A stretch of DNA of 64,000 bases from Neofusicoccum parvum (GCA_020912385.1 CP087223.1:806001-870000); one strand, 5' to 3'. Shown: positions 44,660-56,910, counted from the stretch's first letter. A program made the numbers and translations. The notes: generated by a model not told the origin, from the sequence alone.

Positions 44660-45166
44660 GCTAAGCGGTTCAGTGCCACGGTCATCGCGGCGAAAGTTAC
44701 GCTGAAGCGAGCCCAAGAGATGCTACTGGATACGGCGCTACGCTTCGACTATGAAGAAAGTATGTTTAAGTATCTATTGAACGCCCCAGCCCTGCAAGAC
44801 AACGTTGAGAGCTGTGAGGGCCAGGCGTTACCAGAGTCCACGCATGAGACTCTGGAGTGGCTTGTGTAGTTGTTTTTGAGACTGGAAGTGGGGGTGGAGA
44901 GGGAGCTAAGCGAGGCGGGAGCTACGTTGTAGAGTTAGATCGCGGCCGAGAAGAAGGCTGAAGACGAGAAGGTGACGGCTGTAAAGGCCATGTAGACAAG
45001 GACAAGGACGAAGGAAATAGACCTAGCGTAGGAGAATATCTAAGCTATAATTTTTAAGATGACGATAGACCGCGAGAGTCACGAGGAGAATAAGATGAAT
45101 GGCGTTGTGGTAATGCGTCTTACGAGCTGGGTTCAGACGGCCAATTTACATGTACTTTGACTTCTT
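44660..45166 (+). pseudogene. Decayed coiled-coil protein gene
   Basis: One plus frame reads AKRFSATVIAAKVTLKRAQE, MLLDTALRFDYEESMFKYLL, NAPALQDNVESCEGQALPES, LRLEVGVERELSEAGATL, IAAEKKAEDEKVTAVKAM and MTIDRESHEENKMNGVVVM. It is interrupted by seven TAG codons, and no TAA or TGA occurs before the end near 45166. The TAGs fit former Gln or Trp codons. Helical and charged throughout; family not recognised. Confidence 0.55.
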
Positions 45167-45531
45167 CTCTTTCAAGATCAATGGGAATTATAGCGTTATT
45201 CTTTCCCGAAAACAAAGCCGGTTAAGAAAAGACCATGTGGCCCAATGCCGGCACCGTTTATGGCCGAATGGTGACGTGAATGCACCTCGTCGAAGGTGAT
45301 ATAAAGGAGGGTTTAAATTCACCTATCTCGACTATTTTAAACTGCAGCCTATAAGTATATCCATGCACGGTAAGAAAAAACACCAAAGTATTGAATGGAA
45401 ATACTAAAGGGGTGCTTTTACGTCTTGGGCACTATTATCACAAGACGGTTGGGAATAGACAGTGGTGGTAGCTTCTTCGTATAGCGAATATCGCAGGTTT
45501 TATAGGTGCAGAATAGCCCTACGACCTCAAG
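45167..45531. other. Spacer
   Basis: No gene seen. Confidence 0.5.
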
Positions 45532-46122
45532 ATGGCTACACTACCACAGGCCCGATCAATGAATATGGGCGTTCACATTAAGCGCCAGGTGCATTCTAGG
45601 GACAGCACCTTGTTTGATAAAGTAAGCGATGGGCGTGAGCAGATCCAAATCAGCAACACAACCTCGTACACGGCCGCAAGACTCCTCGCGCTTGTATGCT
45701 CCCTCCGCCCTTCTCTTTACGTCCTGGCAACACCTCTTTCACAGCGGCACTCATGTTTGGAATGTTCGACGCCTTACACTGGTAGCATTGAGACTCCGTG
45801 TGCTGAGAGCGGCCTGTCTTCCGATAGTAATACGCCGCCATCTCGAAGAATAAGAGGCCGCGGGCCAGCTTGGCCGATGACAAGCACAACAGAAACGGTG
45901 GGTTCACCAACGGCGAGCCCATGTACGACGGTCAGTGGACCAAAGGCAAGCGTATTTGACGATGATGATCTCGAGGAAGGTAAAAGTATAGGCGATAGCG
46001 ACCTCAGATTGCATTACGATATGTACTCGTACGGGCTGGTCGTGGCCAGTATTTGGTCGGGGGCGGATGCCGGGTTCGGCTTTGACGAAGTCGCTGACTT
46101 TCCGTGTTGTCTTAAGGCCTGA
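45532..46122 (+). pseudogene. Possible kinase-like remnant
   Basis: A 196-codon frame whose end reads LRLHYDMYSYGLVVASIW followed by an acidic stretch. D-x-Y-S-x-G-x-x-x-x-x-x-x is the pattern of protein kinase subdomain IX (D[IV][WY]S[FY]G). No upstream HRD or DFG motif is visible, so this is at best a fragment. The frame ends at the CCTAACC-type motif of the LINE boundary. Confidence 0.25.
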
Positions 46123-46123
46123 C

Positions 46124-46139
46124 CCTAACCGAAAGGTTT
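46124..46139. repeat. Target-site duplication of the LINE-A-type fragment, left copy
   Basis: CCTAACCGAAAGGTTT, repeated with one mismatch (CCTAACCCAAAGGTTT) at 46397-46412. Confidence 0.7.
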
Positions 46140-46396
46140 GAGTTGAGTTGAGTTGAATTCATTTACCCTGACCCATCGCCCTGAGCGATATGCAGGCTAC
46201 GACTATTCAAAGAATTTCAATGCTAGTATACATGTTGTGTGTCAATTTGAGAGAAGGAGAAGGTAAAGGGAGGCGGAGAGTAAGGTGTTAGGTGTGTGGT
46301 GTAAAGAGTGTTCTACGCTATAGGTTCATCTCTGTTTATAAACCGCTGTGTGTTTTACGCAAAGCTGAGAACAGCCTGTAGCTATGATGTTGTTAT
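46140..46396 (-). mobile_element. 5'-truncated LINE-A-type fragment
   Basis: 257 bp matching the 3' end of LINE-A (from 7322 to about 7587), including the (TTGAG)n tail. It is flanked by a 16-bp duplication with one mismatch. 5' truncation is normal for LINE insertions. It sits directly against the 3' tail of LINE-B. Differences from LINE-A include several C-to-T/G-to-A changes. Confidence 0.85.
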
Positions 46397-46553
46397 CCTA
46401 ACCCAAAGGTTTGATTGATTGATTGATTGATTCTGTCAGGCTACGATACATTCTAGGTAGTATAAGAGCCGTCCCTCTCTTTAGCCTTACATTATCCTGT
46501 TCTTTAGCCTCTTCTCACTTCTTAGTCCAATCTGTTTACTTCCTTCGCTGCCA

Positions 46554-49500
46554 TTACATCTCTTGTAGTGGGTTCGATGTGTAAGCCTCCCTATGTTCAT
46601 CTCGGAACCGCCCGGTTCTTTGTAGGAACTGAATGGCTGCCTTGACTACTGTATAGTTAGGCTTCCACTTCTCCTTTGGACCGTCTACTGGTTTCCCAGT
46701 GTGCCGGTCCTCCCATCCGCTCCATCCACCTAATAAAAAGGAAACATCCCCCCATCTCTCCCCTGCTGCTACCACCAGCTCTCGTCTAGGGTCCCGCCAC
46801 TGCGGACACTCTAGTAGTACATGTTTAATTGTCTCCTGGCTCATGCCATACTCGCACTCATCTGACTCCTCTCGACCTATTCTGTGAAGATAGGGCTTAA
46901 GTCGGCAGTGGTTTGAGCGGCACTGAATTAGGACTGCTGCCTGCTCCGAGTCCAGTCTGTTATAGAGGTTGATAGTGTGTTTGCCTGGTGCAGCACCATC
47001 CAGCTCCCACGTATATCTTCCGTACCTCTTTCTCTGCTTCGCATTTTCCTTCTCTTCCTCTTGCACCCTTACAAGCACTGCCTGCGTGACTGTTTTGACC
47101 AGCCTCCGACGGTCCTAGGAGTCTCGGTCCGGTCTCTGGCCTGGTTTAACTGCCCTCTTTGCTGCTCTGTCCGCTGCCTCATTCCCCTTCACCCCTGAGT
47201 GGGCTGGCACCCAGATGAGCCAGGGGGTAACACCTCGGGCTACAATCTTATCTAACACCTTGTAGATGTCTTGTAGGATGTACTGCCCCTCTGTTTGAGT
47301 GTTAGTCTGGATTGCCTTCAGTGCCTTCTGGCTGTCTGTGACCAGAAAAACGTTTCTTCTCCCTTTTCTCTCTGTGACCAGGTTTTCCAGCCCTGCCAGT
47401 ATTGCAAGGAGCTCTGTAGTAAGAACTGAAAAGGACTTCGCTCTTGCCACTGTTTCTTGAAGGACTGTCACTGGCTGGTGTGTATTTACTATACGGACCA
47501 CCCTAATACTGCACATCCCTTCTCTTACTGCGCCGTCAATATAGACTGTGCTTGACTGCGGTAATTGCTGTACTTTTCTCTTTGCCTGTTCCTTCTCTTC
47601 AATCTAAATCCGCGTTCCAGCCAGCGCTGCCCATGGGGGACGGCTCTAAGGCAGGATTATCTCCATCTAGGGGGCCTTCTCTGGTCTGGCTAGTTCTGTA
47701 AATTCGTTCCATGTGTGCTGCAAGGGACTCTGCCACCTTCCACCTTGTGACCTGAGTGCCTTTACACACCTAGCTGCTGGATTCGCCTCTGGGAGACTGA
47801 GGAGTCCAACGAGGTGCTTGCCCACCTTCCTCTTCAGTCTGGATTCTACCGAGCACAAACCAGCTTCCGCTTCCAGTACTGGTAGCGCCACTGTTTTAAA
47901 CGCTCTAGTGATCACCTGGGCTCCTAGTCGCTGGATCCTTTCAAGCATACCGAGCAGTTTGCTTGTTCCCAACCGGCCTGGCCCGTACCAGCATGAAGCA
48001 GCGTAGTCAGTTATAGGGACAACTGTGGTAATAAAGAGTTGTCTTATTGCCCTTGGCCGTACCCCTTTTAACCGCTTTATTGCTAGACACTGCTTCATTG
48101 CCTTTGTCGTAGCTCTCGCCATATGGTCCTTCATCTGCATCTTCTTGTCTAGTAGCACACCAAGGATCTTGACAGTATCGCTTGGCTGGATTTCCTGGCT
48201 TTGAAAGGTAAGGGCCTGGGTTGGGACGTCATCCTTTATTGGATTCCGTGTGAAGTGGATCAGCTTGGTTTTCTCCGCTTCAAAGGTGACCCCGCTTTTA
48301 CGTGCCCAGCCCTCTACCTTTGGTATGAACTTTTCCTGGAGAGTCTTGACGTTGGTGCTTACACAGGGCCCAGTTACCCAGGCTGTGTAATCATCTACAA
48401 AGCCTAGAGTGCCTTGCTCCTTGTTAATTGGCCCTTCCACCAGTCCTGCATTGTACAGGATGTATAGGATTGGTGATAGTGGTGAGCCTTGGGGTACTCC
48501 TGGGTGTTCAATGTCCTATAGAGGCGAACAGTGCCCATTTACCATCACACAACCTTTTCTCTCTGAACAGAAGCTGTCCACCCACCGGATAATATTTTCA
48601 GGTAGCCGCCTCTCCCGCAGTCTCTGCAGTAGTACCTCTTTACTCACACCATTGTAGGCGCCTTGAACATTAAACGTGACTAGGGAAAGAACGCGTTGTC
48701 CTCTCCACGCCTCGTAAATCTTTTCTACAAGGATGTTGAGTGCTTGCTCACAGGATCGTTTGCGCCGGGCACTAAAGTGATTCTTTGGGAGTAGCTGGTG
48801 CTCCTCTACTAGGTATGACACCCGCCTTGCCACGACTGTCTCAAGCCCTTTGCTAATTGTTGCTAGCAGTGAGATTGGCCTATACGCTTTAGGCATTGTG
48901 TAGTCCCTGCCCGGCTTCCGTAGTGGGATAATCTTGGCTGTCCTCCACTTAGCTGGCAGATGACCTAGCCGTAGCGATGCCTCGTAGAGGTTGGTGATGT
49001 GGTCACCTGCCACCTGCTAGATTTCTTTCCATACCCGGGCTGGGAGCTCGTCTGTGCCTGGTGCTTTGTCCGGGTTTACCAGCATGATTGCCCTCTCTAC
49101 CTCAGGCTTCTTAATTGGCGGGACTTTTAGCTGCTTCTGGCGTTGTGGATTCGTTTGTTCTTCCGGCTCTGGCTGCTTAGGAAAGAAGGTGTCTAGTAAT
49201 AGGCTTGCCTTTTCCTCCTCTGTTATTGCAGTTCTATTATCCTTTACCAACGTGGGTATCTTTCCAGTGGAGGACTCCACCCGTGTAAAGCTGTTGGCCT
49301 TCCACACGTTGGTAGGATCATCGAGGAACTCCCTCCAGTGCGCTCGCTTCTGGGCTTTGATTTCCTGCAGGTAGAGGGCCCTAGCGGTCGCCAGCTTCTC
49401 TGCTACTAGGCGGAGATCTACTTCTTGTTCATTTCTTTGCCTTCTTAGTGCTGTGTAGTGGTTTCGAAGCGTAGACACGCTTTGGCGAAGCGTTGTAAGC

Positions 49501-50480
49501 TTATCGGTCCACCAACGCTTTGCGTATGGTGATGGTTTAGCCCGTGGTGTTCTTGCCTCTACTGCCTCCTGTACTATCTGAATAAGTTGGTCTGCTTCTT
49601 TCTCCAGGGTCTCCTTGTCTTTAATCCTTACTGGTGGAAGGAGGGTAGAGAGGAGGTCTCTATTTACCTGATCCCAGTTGGTTTTCCGAAAAAGTAGCCG
49701 TCCCTTCTTCTCTTCCGCCCGTGTGACTGATAGGTCAAAGCAGGTCTCAATTGCGCGGTGGTCGGAGCCATGGTCGGTTTGGTGTGTCCTGCAGAACTCT
49801 TGCCTTTCTGCTAGGAACTCGGATGTAAGTATAAGGTCGATGGTGGACCTTACTCTTCCATTTTGATGCTCCCAGGTGATTGTGCCTGGCCGGAGCAAGG
49901 ACTGCAGCCCTCGCTTCTGTATGAGCCTGATCACCTCACTTGCTTCTCCCTGGCGTGCCTCATAAGCAACTGCATCTCCTCCCTAGAGCTGGTCATGTCG
50001 GTTCAGGTCTCCTGCAATGATAGTCTCTAGCTCTTTTCCTTCCTGCTGTTCCGTTTCTTGTATGGCCTGATCAATGAGTCTAACTCTCTCTGTAAGAGTA
50101 CTAGCATCATTATAGACCGCTCTACCTTCCCTGGGTACATATGCTGAGAATAAAAGTATTGGCTTTCCTCCTGCCTGTAGTAGGACTGCTGCAATATCTG
50201 GCGATTCCACTGGTACTACCTAAGCTTTGATCCGGTTATTTACCCAGATCATTGCTCGGAATCTGTGCCGTATGTGCCCTTCTCTGTGTGCTGTTGGGGT
50301 CACGGCCTCCCACTGGTGGTGGAAGTTGACCCTTGGTTTATCGTCTTCTCCTCTGTACAAGTACGGCTCTAATACTACTAACACGTCGAACTGGGCCGTT
50401 TCCAGGTTGTTGAGGAGGCTCTGTTGAACCTCCATTCTCTTTCCGACGTTTAGCTGGAGGATCCGGAGGCCCTCTAACAT
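46554..50480 (-). pseudogene. LINE-B ORF2: endonuclease / reverse transcriptase / RNase H, with stops
   Basis: Starts MLEGLRILQLNVGKR. The endonuclease has IIAGDLNRHDQL and HGSDHRAIE. The reverse transcriptase has KAYRPISLLATISKGLETVV, VTFNVQGAYNGVSKEV, VPQGSPLSPILYILYNAGL and the catalytic GFVDDYTAW. The RNase H has VYIDGAVREG, TELLAILAGLE, LVTDSQKALKAIQ and WVPAHSGVKGNEAADRAAKR. The C-terminus has CEYGMSQETIKHVLLEC. In-frame stops (several TAG) lie near 50220, 49981, 49017, 48514, 47667 and 47115. Its start overlaps the ORF1 stop by 7 nt (ATGTTAG). Confidence 0.9.
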
Positions 50481-51985
50481 GTGGTAGTGGTGCTAGCTTC
50501 CCCTATTTCAACATCACCCGTTGCCAGCGTCCCTACTGGCTGGGAGGTTACCGGCTTTTCTGTGGGCTTGGTTGCTAGCTTCTCTGTAGGCTTGGGTACC
50601 GGCTTCCCTGCAGGCTTGGTTGCCGGCTTCTCGGATACCGGCTTCCCAGCTGGCGTGTTTGCCGACTTTCCTGTTAGCCTTGCAGCTGTTCTAACGCCTG
50701 GTCTTGTGTGCCTTGGGTGAAGTGGGCACCCTCTATTAAAGATAGTGTGTGCGTCGCCGCAGGCTGGACACCTTGGACTGTCCCTCTTGTTGCAGTTGCG
50801 TGTGTCGTGTCCACTAGAACAGATTCCACACCGGATGCTCCCAGTGCATCTGCTTTGCTTGTGGCCGTATTTGTTACATCTGAAGCATGGCCTTTGGTCC
50901 TCTCTCTCCTTGAACATGGTGCAGTAGGCTGCAGAGGCCCCAAACCGTACTGAGCCTTAGGTGAGGAGGTACTAAGCCGCCTCCTTCTTTACCAGCCAGA
51001 TGACCAGCGATCCAGTTGCCTTTCCCACCTTAGTTTTACTGAGCCACGCAGCTTTCCTTACTGCGCAGTTAACCTTACTATCCCCATTCTCCTTTTGGAA
51101 GTTGCTAAGAACCTCCTCTTTGATGGATCTATCCCTAGTGGTGGTCCAGTTTAGAACCATGTGTTTGGACACTCTATCACACTTGATTGGGTACTAGGTC
51201 TCTCCTCTCGTCCTAGCTCCTAGCAATGTGCTCTGCAGCCAGCGGGGGTGTTGGCGCGCCTTCTGGGCCTCGGCCTCAGAGCTAAAGACCAGGTCAATGG
51301 CGCCCTCTCCATGAGGCCGGATGAATTCAATAGAAACTTCCTTAGTAACCTCGTAGCTATCTAGGCCCTCGTCCAGAGCTGCTTTAACCTTATTTAGGTC
51401 GCTTCTCTCGCCTTTAGCTCTTGTAATGTCCACTGTCACCGTTCTGGGTTCCTCATTCGCTTTTGCTTTTGCTGCTCCCTGGAGTGGCAGCTTAGGGCTT
51501 GCTGCTACTGGTGCTGCTCCAAGGACCGCGCTATATGTTGGCTTTATCTGGCTGGGAGGCTTAGCCAGCCTTGCCTTGATTTCCCCGGCTTCGCGAGAGA
51601 AGCGGGCTTGTTCATTTTTCGTTGCTTTTATCTCCTGGGATAGCTCCTTGACTGCAGCTGTGAGAGTTGCTATAGCCTTCTGTTGGTCCTTAATCTGCTC
51701 ACCCTGAGCGCTGATCATGTCCTCTTGTCTCTAAAGCATTTCTAGCTGGCTCTTAACTAGGCGCTGGAGCTGCTCTGCCTTCTAACGTAAAATTTACGTG
51801 TCTTCTTTGTTGGCGCCTGTCTTGCTTGAAAAGGCCGTAGGCGCTCTAATAGCTACCTCAATGGTATCCTCTATCCTTGCTCTTTTACTTCCCTGCCTTA
51901 CTGGTAGCTTACGCCTCTCCTTTACCGCCTTTTCCTCTCCTCCTCCACCTCCCCTATCCGTAAACTCTTTGAAGATTTCGCTCAT
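50474..51985 (-). pseudogene. LINE-B ORF1: gag-like zinc-knuckle protein, with stops
   Basis: Starts MSEIFKEFTDRGGGGGEEK. A coiled coil follows (IATLTAAVKELSQEIKATK), then a middle region with SIEFIRPHGEGAIDLVFSS (RRM-like position) and three zinc knuckles (CFRCNKYGHKQSRC, CGICSSGHDTRNC, CPACGDAHTIFNRGC). The tail is repeated GKPVSEKPATKPAGKPVPKP. In-frame stops lie after ANKEDT, after RTRGET and near 50960. Confidence 0.85.
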
Positions 51986-52126
51986 GGTGGGGTGGTCCGA
52001 GCGCTCGCTAGCGGGCAGAGCCGCACCACCAACGTTAATTTAACCGTAGGAATCGATTCCACTATAAATCAGACAATAACCCACTACTAACAGCAGGTGT
52101 CCCTCCTAACCCAAAGGCCTAAAGGT

Positions 52127-52596
52127 ATCCTACCAAGGATACCTTGAGCCCCCACCAAAAGGATCGCCGGGTAGGTTAGGGTTGAGGGTAGGATACCTTG
52201 AGGCCTGGGGGGGGTAGGATACCTTGACGGTGGAACGCTCGGATCGGCGTTAAACTTAACCAAGTTATAGAGCTCGATTTTGCGATCACTTTTTATATAT
52301 AGCTTATTAGAAACGAGTCGCCACATCACAAGATATCCAGCACTTAGGGTAACTTAGGGTAAGTTTGATGGGGTGGAAATGATCCGTGCGTACAGCAGGG
52401 GGGGTGGGGGGGTGGTGTAGCAGAAATAATAATAATCCATACAGCAGGCGATCCGTGCGGGCCGGCCGGTTAGGAGGGGGAGAAGAAGAAGCAGCCAGCT
52501 AGCCAGCTAGCCAGCCAGTTCACAGCGGTAGTGGCAGCCAGCTTCACGCATACTATTATCAATCATTTCCCCCCCCCACACACACCCCACCACTAG
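52127..52596 (+). promoter_or_regulatory. Promoter-like region of the truncated helicase-gene copy
   Basis: It aligns with the region upstream of 58973: TGCGATCACTTTTTATAT here, TGCGACCACTTTTTATAT there (possible TATA element), CCAGCACTTAGGGTAA vs CCAGCCACTTGGGGTAA, and TTGATGGGGTGGAAATGATCCG vs a close match. It also has a local repeat of GGATACCTTGA (three copies, 52135-52230) and G-rich telomere-like stretches (TAGGTTAGGGTTGAGGG at about 52172-52190; ACTTAGGGTAACTTAGGGTA at about 52343-52362). Confidence 0.55.
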
Positions 52597-52827
52597 ATGG
52601 CCGAGCTAACAGCGACCGCTTACTTCCATTACCAGGCACAGTACCGGCTCGCGGTCTGCAAGGAGTGCAGGCACGCGGTCTAGCCAGACTAGGTGGAAGG
52701 CCACTTGCAGGGCAAACACCACCGGGTAGGCCGGAAGCAGGCGGAGTTGATTGGCAACGAGGTTAGAGGCTGGCATGGCTTAATCACGTTCCCCGGCGAG
52801 CTGGAGGTACCAGCGCGAGTTGGCCAG
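52597..52827 (+). pseudogene. Truncated N-terminus of the zinc-finger/RecQ-like gene
   Basis: ATG at 52597; reads AELTATAYFHYQAQYRLAVC, KECRHAV, TAG, PD, TAG, VEGHLQGKHHR, closely matching residues 1-70 of the long copy at 58973. The two TAG codons stand where the long copy has Trp (W25) and Gln (Q28). The Cys and His ligands of the first zinc finger are kept. The copy stops matching at about codon 74, exactly where LINE-C is inserted, and its continuation is not found beyond LINE-C. Confidence 0.85.
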
Positions 52828-52840
52828 CCTAACCGAAAGA
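52828..52840. repeat. LINE-C target-site duplication, left copy
   Basis: CCTAACCGAAAGA, identical to 58562-58574. Confidence 0.85.
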
Positions 52841-52983
52841 TTGATTGATTGATTGATTGATTCTGTTAGGCTACGATATATTCTAGGTAGTATAAGAGCC
52901 GTCCCTCTCTTTAGCCTTACATTATCCTGTTCTTTAGCCTCTTCTCACTTCTTAGTCTAATCTGTTTACTTCCTTCGCTGCCA

Positions 52984-55900
52984 TTACATCTCTTGTGGTG
53001 GGTTCGATGTGTAAGCCTCCCTATGTTCATCTCGGAACCGCCCGGTTCTTTGTAGGAACTGAATGGCTGCCTTGACTACTGTATAGTTAGGCTTCCACTT
53101 CTCCTTTGGACCGTCTACTGGTTTCCCAGTGTGCCGGTCCTCCCATCCGCTCCATCCACCTAATAAAAAGGAAACATCCCCCCATCTCTCCCCTGCTGCT
53201 ACCACCAGCTCTCGTCTAGGGTCCCGCCACTGCGGACACTCTAGTAGTACATGTTTAATTGTCTCCTGGCTCATGCTATACTCGCACTCATCTGACTCCT
53301 CTCGACCTATTCTGTGAAGATAGGGCTTAAGTCGGCAGTGGTTTGAGCGGCACTGAATCAGGACTGCTGCCTGCTCCGAGTCCAGTCTGTTATAGAGGTT
53401 GATAGTGTGTTTGCCTGGTGCAGCACCATCCAGCTCCCACGTATATCTTCCGTACCTCTTTCTCTGCTTCGCATTTTCCTTCTCTTCCTCTTGCACCCTT
53501 ACAAGCACTGCCTGCGTGACTGTTTTGATCAGCCTCCGACGGTCCTGGGAGTCTCGGTCTGGTCTCTGGCCTGGTTTAACTGCCCTCTTTGCTGCTCTGT
53601 CCGCTGCCTCATTCCCCTTCACCCCTGAGTGGGCTGGCACCCAGATGAGCCAGGGGGTAACACCTCGGGCTACAATCTTATCCAACACCTTGTAGATATC
53701 TTGTAGGATGTACTGCCCCTCCGTTTAAGTGTCAGTCTGGATTGCCTTCAGTGCCTTCTGGCTGTCTGTGACTAGAAAAACGTTTCTTCTCCCTTTTCTC
53801 TCTATAACCAGGTTTTCCAGCTCTGCTAGTATTGCAAGGAGCTCTGTAGTAAGAACTGAAAAGGACTTCGCTCTTGCCACTGTTTCTTGAAGGACTGTCA
53901 CTGGCTGGTGTGTATTTACCATACGGACCACCCTAATACTGCACATCCCTTCTCTTACTGCGCCGTCAACATAGACTGTGCTTGACTGCGGTAATTGCTG
54001 TACTTTTCTCTTTGCCTGTTCCTTCTCTTCAATCTGAATCCGCGTTCCAGCCAGCGCTGCCCATGGGGGACGGCTCCAAGGCAGGATTATCTCCATCTGG
54101 GGGGCCTTCTCTGGTCTGGCTAGTTCTGTAAATTCGTTCCATGTGTGCTGCAAGGGACTCTGCTACCTTCCACCTTGTGACCTGAGTGCCTTTACACACC
54201 TGGCTGCTGGATTCGCCTCTGGGAGACTGAGGAGTCCAACGAGGTGCTTGCCCACCTTCCTCTTCAGTCTGGATTCTACCGAGCACAAACTAGCTTCCGC
54301 TTCCAGTACTGGTAGCGCCACTGTTTTAAACGCTCTAGTGATCACCTGGGCTCCTAGTCGCTGGATCCTTTCAAGTATACCGAGCAGTTTGCTTGTTCCC
54401 AACCGGCCTGGCCCGTACTAGCATGAAGCAGCGTAGTCAGTTATAGAGATAACTGTGGTAATAAAGAGTTGTCTCATTGCCCTTGGCCGTACCCCTTTTA
54501 ACCGCTTTATTGCTAGATACTGCTTCATTGCCTTTGTCGTAGCTCTCGCCATATGGTCCTTCATCTGCATCTTCTTGTCTAGTAGTACACCAAGGATCTT
54601 GACAGTATCGCTTGGCTGGATTTCCTGGCTTTGAAAGGTAAGGGCCTGGGTTGGGACGTCATCCTTTATTGGATTCCGCGTGAAGTGGATTAGCTTGGTT
54701 TTCTCCGCTTCAAAGGTGACCCCGCTTTTACGTGCCCAGCCCTCTACCTTTGGTATGAACTTTTCCTGGAGAGTCTTAACGTTGGTGCTTACACAGGGCC
54801 CAGTTACCCAGGCTGTGTAATTATCTATAAAGCCTAGAGTGCCTTGCTCCTTGTTGATTGGCCCTTCCACCAGTCCTGCATTGTACAGGATGTATAGGAT
54901 TGGTGATAGTGGTGAGCCTTGGGGTACTCCTGGGTGTTTAATGTCCTGCAGAGGCGAACAGTGCCCATTTACCATCACACAACCTTTTCTCTCTGAACAG
55001 AAGCTGTCCACCCACCGGACAATGTTTTTAGGTAGCCGCCTCTCCCGTAGTCTCTGCAGTAGTACCTCTTTACTCACACCATTGTAGGCGCCTTGAATAT
55101 CAAACGTGACTAGGGAAAGAACGCGTTGTCCTCTCCACGCCTCGTAAATCTTTTCCACAAGGATGTTGAGTGCTTGCTCACAGGATCGTTTGCGCCGGGC
55201 ACTAAAGTGATTCTTTGGGAGTAGCTGGTGCTCCTCTGCTAGGTATGATACCCGCCTTGCCACGACTGTCTCAAGCCCTTTACTAATTGTTGCTAGCAGT
55301 GAGATTGGCCTGTACGCTTTAGGCATTGTGTAGTCCCTGCCCGGCTTCCGTAGTGGGATAATCTTGGCTGTCCTCTACTTAGCTGGCAGATGACCTAGCC
55401 GTAGCGATGCCTCGTAGAGGTTGGTGATGTGGTCACCTGCCACCTGCTAGATTTCTTTCTATACCCGGGCTGGGAGCTCGTCTGTGCCTGGTGCTTTGTC
55501 CGGGTTTGCCAGTATGATTGCCCTCTCTACCTCAGGCTTCTTAATTGGCGGGACTTTTAGCTGCTTCTGGCGTTGTGGATCCGTTTGTTCTTCCGGCTCT
55601 GGCTGCTTAGGAAAGAAGGTGTCTAGTAATAGGCTTGCCTTTTCCTCCTCTGTTGTTGCAGTTCTATCATCCTTTACCAACGTGGGTATCTTTCCAGTGG
55701 AGGACTCTACCCGTGTAAAGCTGTTGGCCTTCCACACGTTGGTAGGATCATCGAGGAACTCCCTCCAGTGCGCTCGCTTCTGGGCTTTGATTTCCTGCAG
55801 GTAGAGGGCCCTAGCGGTCGCCAGCTTCTCTGCTACTAGGCGGAGATCTACTTCTTATTCATTTCTTTGCCTTCTTAGTGCTGTGTAGTGGTTTCGAAGC

Positions 55901-56910
55901 GTAGACACGCTTTGGCGAAGCGTTGTAAGCTTATCGGTCCACCAACGCTTTGCGTATGGTGATGGTTTAGCCCGTGGTATTCTTGCCTCTACTGCCTCCT
56001 GCACTATCTGAACAAGTTGGTCTGCTTCTTTCTCCAGGGTCTCCTTGTCTTTAATCCTTACTGGTGGAAGGAGGGTAGAGAGGAGGTCTCTATTTACCTA
56101 ATCCCAGTTGGTTTTCTGAAAAAGTAGCCGTCCCTTCTTCTCTTCCGCCCGTGTGACTGATAGGTCAAAGCAGGTCTCAATTGCGCGGTGGTCGGAGCCA
56201 TGGTCGGTTTGGTGTGTCCTGTAGAACTCTTGCCTTTCTGCTAGGAACTCGGATGCAAGTATAAGGTCGATGGTGGACCTTACTCTTCCATTTTGATGCT
56301 CCTAGGTGATTGTGCCTGGCCGGAGCAAGGACTGCAGCCCTCGCTTCTGTATGAGCCTGATCACCTCACTTGCTTCTCCCTGGCGTGCCTCATGAGCAAC
56401 TGCATCTCCTCCCTAGAGCTGGTTATGTCGGTTCAGGTCTCCTATAATGATAGTCTCTAGCTCTTTTCCTTCCTGCTGTTCCGTTTCTTGTATGGCCTGG
56501 TCAATGAGTCTAACTCTCTCTGCAAGAGTACTAGCATCATTATAGACCGCTCTACCTTCCCTGGGTACATATACTGAGAATAAAAGTATTAGCTTTCCTC
56601 CTGCCTGTAGTAGGACTGCTGCAATATCTGGTGATTCCACTAGTACTACCTGAGCTTTGATCCGGTTATTTACCCAGATCATTGCTCGGAATCTGTGCCG
56701 TATGTGCCCTTCTCTGTGTGCTGTTGGGGTCACGGCCTCCCACTGGTGGTGGAAGTTGACCCTTGGTTTGTCGTCTTCTCCTCTGTATAAGTACGGCTCT
56801 GATACTACCAACACGTCGAACTGGGCCGTTTCCAGGTTGTTGAGGAGGCTCTGTTGAACCTCTATTCTCTTTCCGACGTTTAGCTGGAGGATCCGGAGGC
56901 CCTCTAACAT
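52984..56910 (-). pseudogene. LINE-C ORF2, with stops and a dead reverse transcriptase site
   Basis: Same layout as LINE-B ORF2 (MLEGLRILQLNVGKR start, APE, RT, RNase H, Cys/His end). The catalytic block reads GFIDNYTAW instead of GFVDDYTAW; the second Asp is Asn. The plus-strand bases are T at 54822 and T at 54828, against C at 48392 and 48398 in LINE-B, both CpA to TpA. Other stops lie near 56412, 55459, 54417 and 53725. It was certainly immobile after these changes. Confidence 0.9.

Larger units (their letters stand above)
46413..52126 (-). mobile_element. LINE-B: Tad1/I-type non-LTR retrotransposon, decayed
   Basis: About 5.7 kb on the minus strand. The 3' tail is (TTGA)n on the plus strand. 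ORF1 is at 50474-51985 and ORF2 at 46554-50480. It is a different family from LINE-A, and near-identical to LINE-C at a constant offset of 6430 bp across all ORF ends (no net indel). Over about the first 700 aligned bases I count eight differences, all transitions, six of them CpA/TpA. Its 5' end carries CTAACCCAAAGGCCT. Clean target-site duplications are not obvious. Confidence 0.9.

Noticed and set aside
46140..52126. Single composite LINE from 46140 to 52126
   Set aside because: The first 257 bp match the LINE-A 3' end, with its own tail and flanking duplication; LINE-B starts after it with a different tail.
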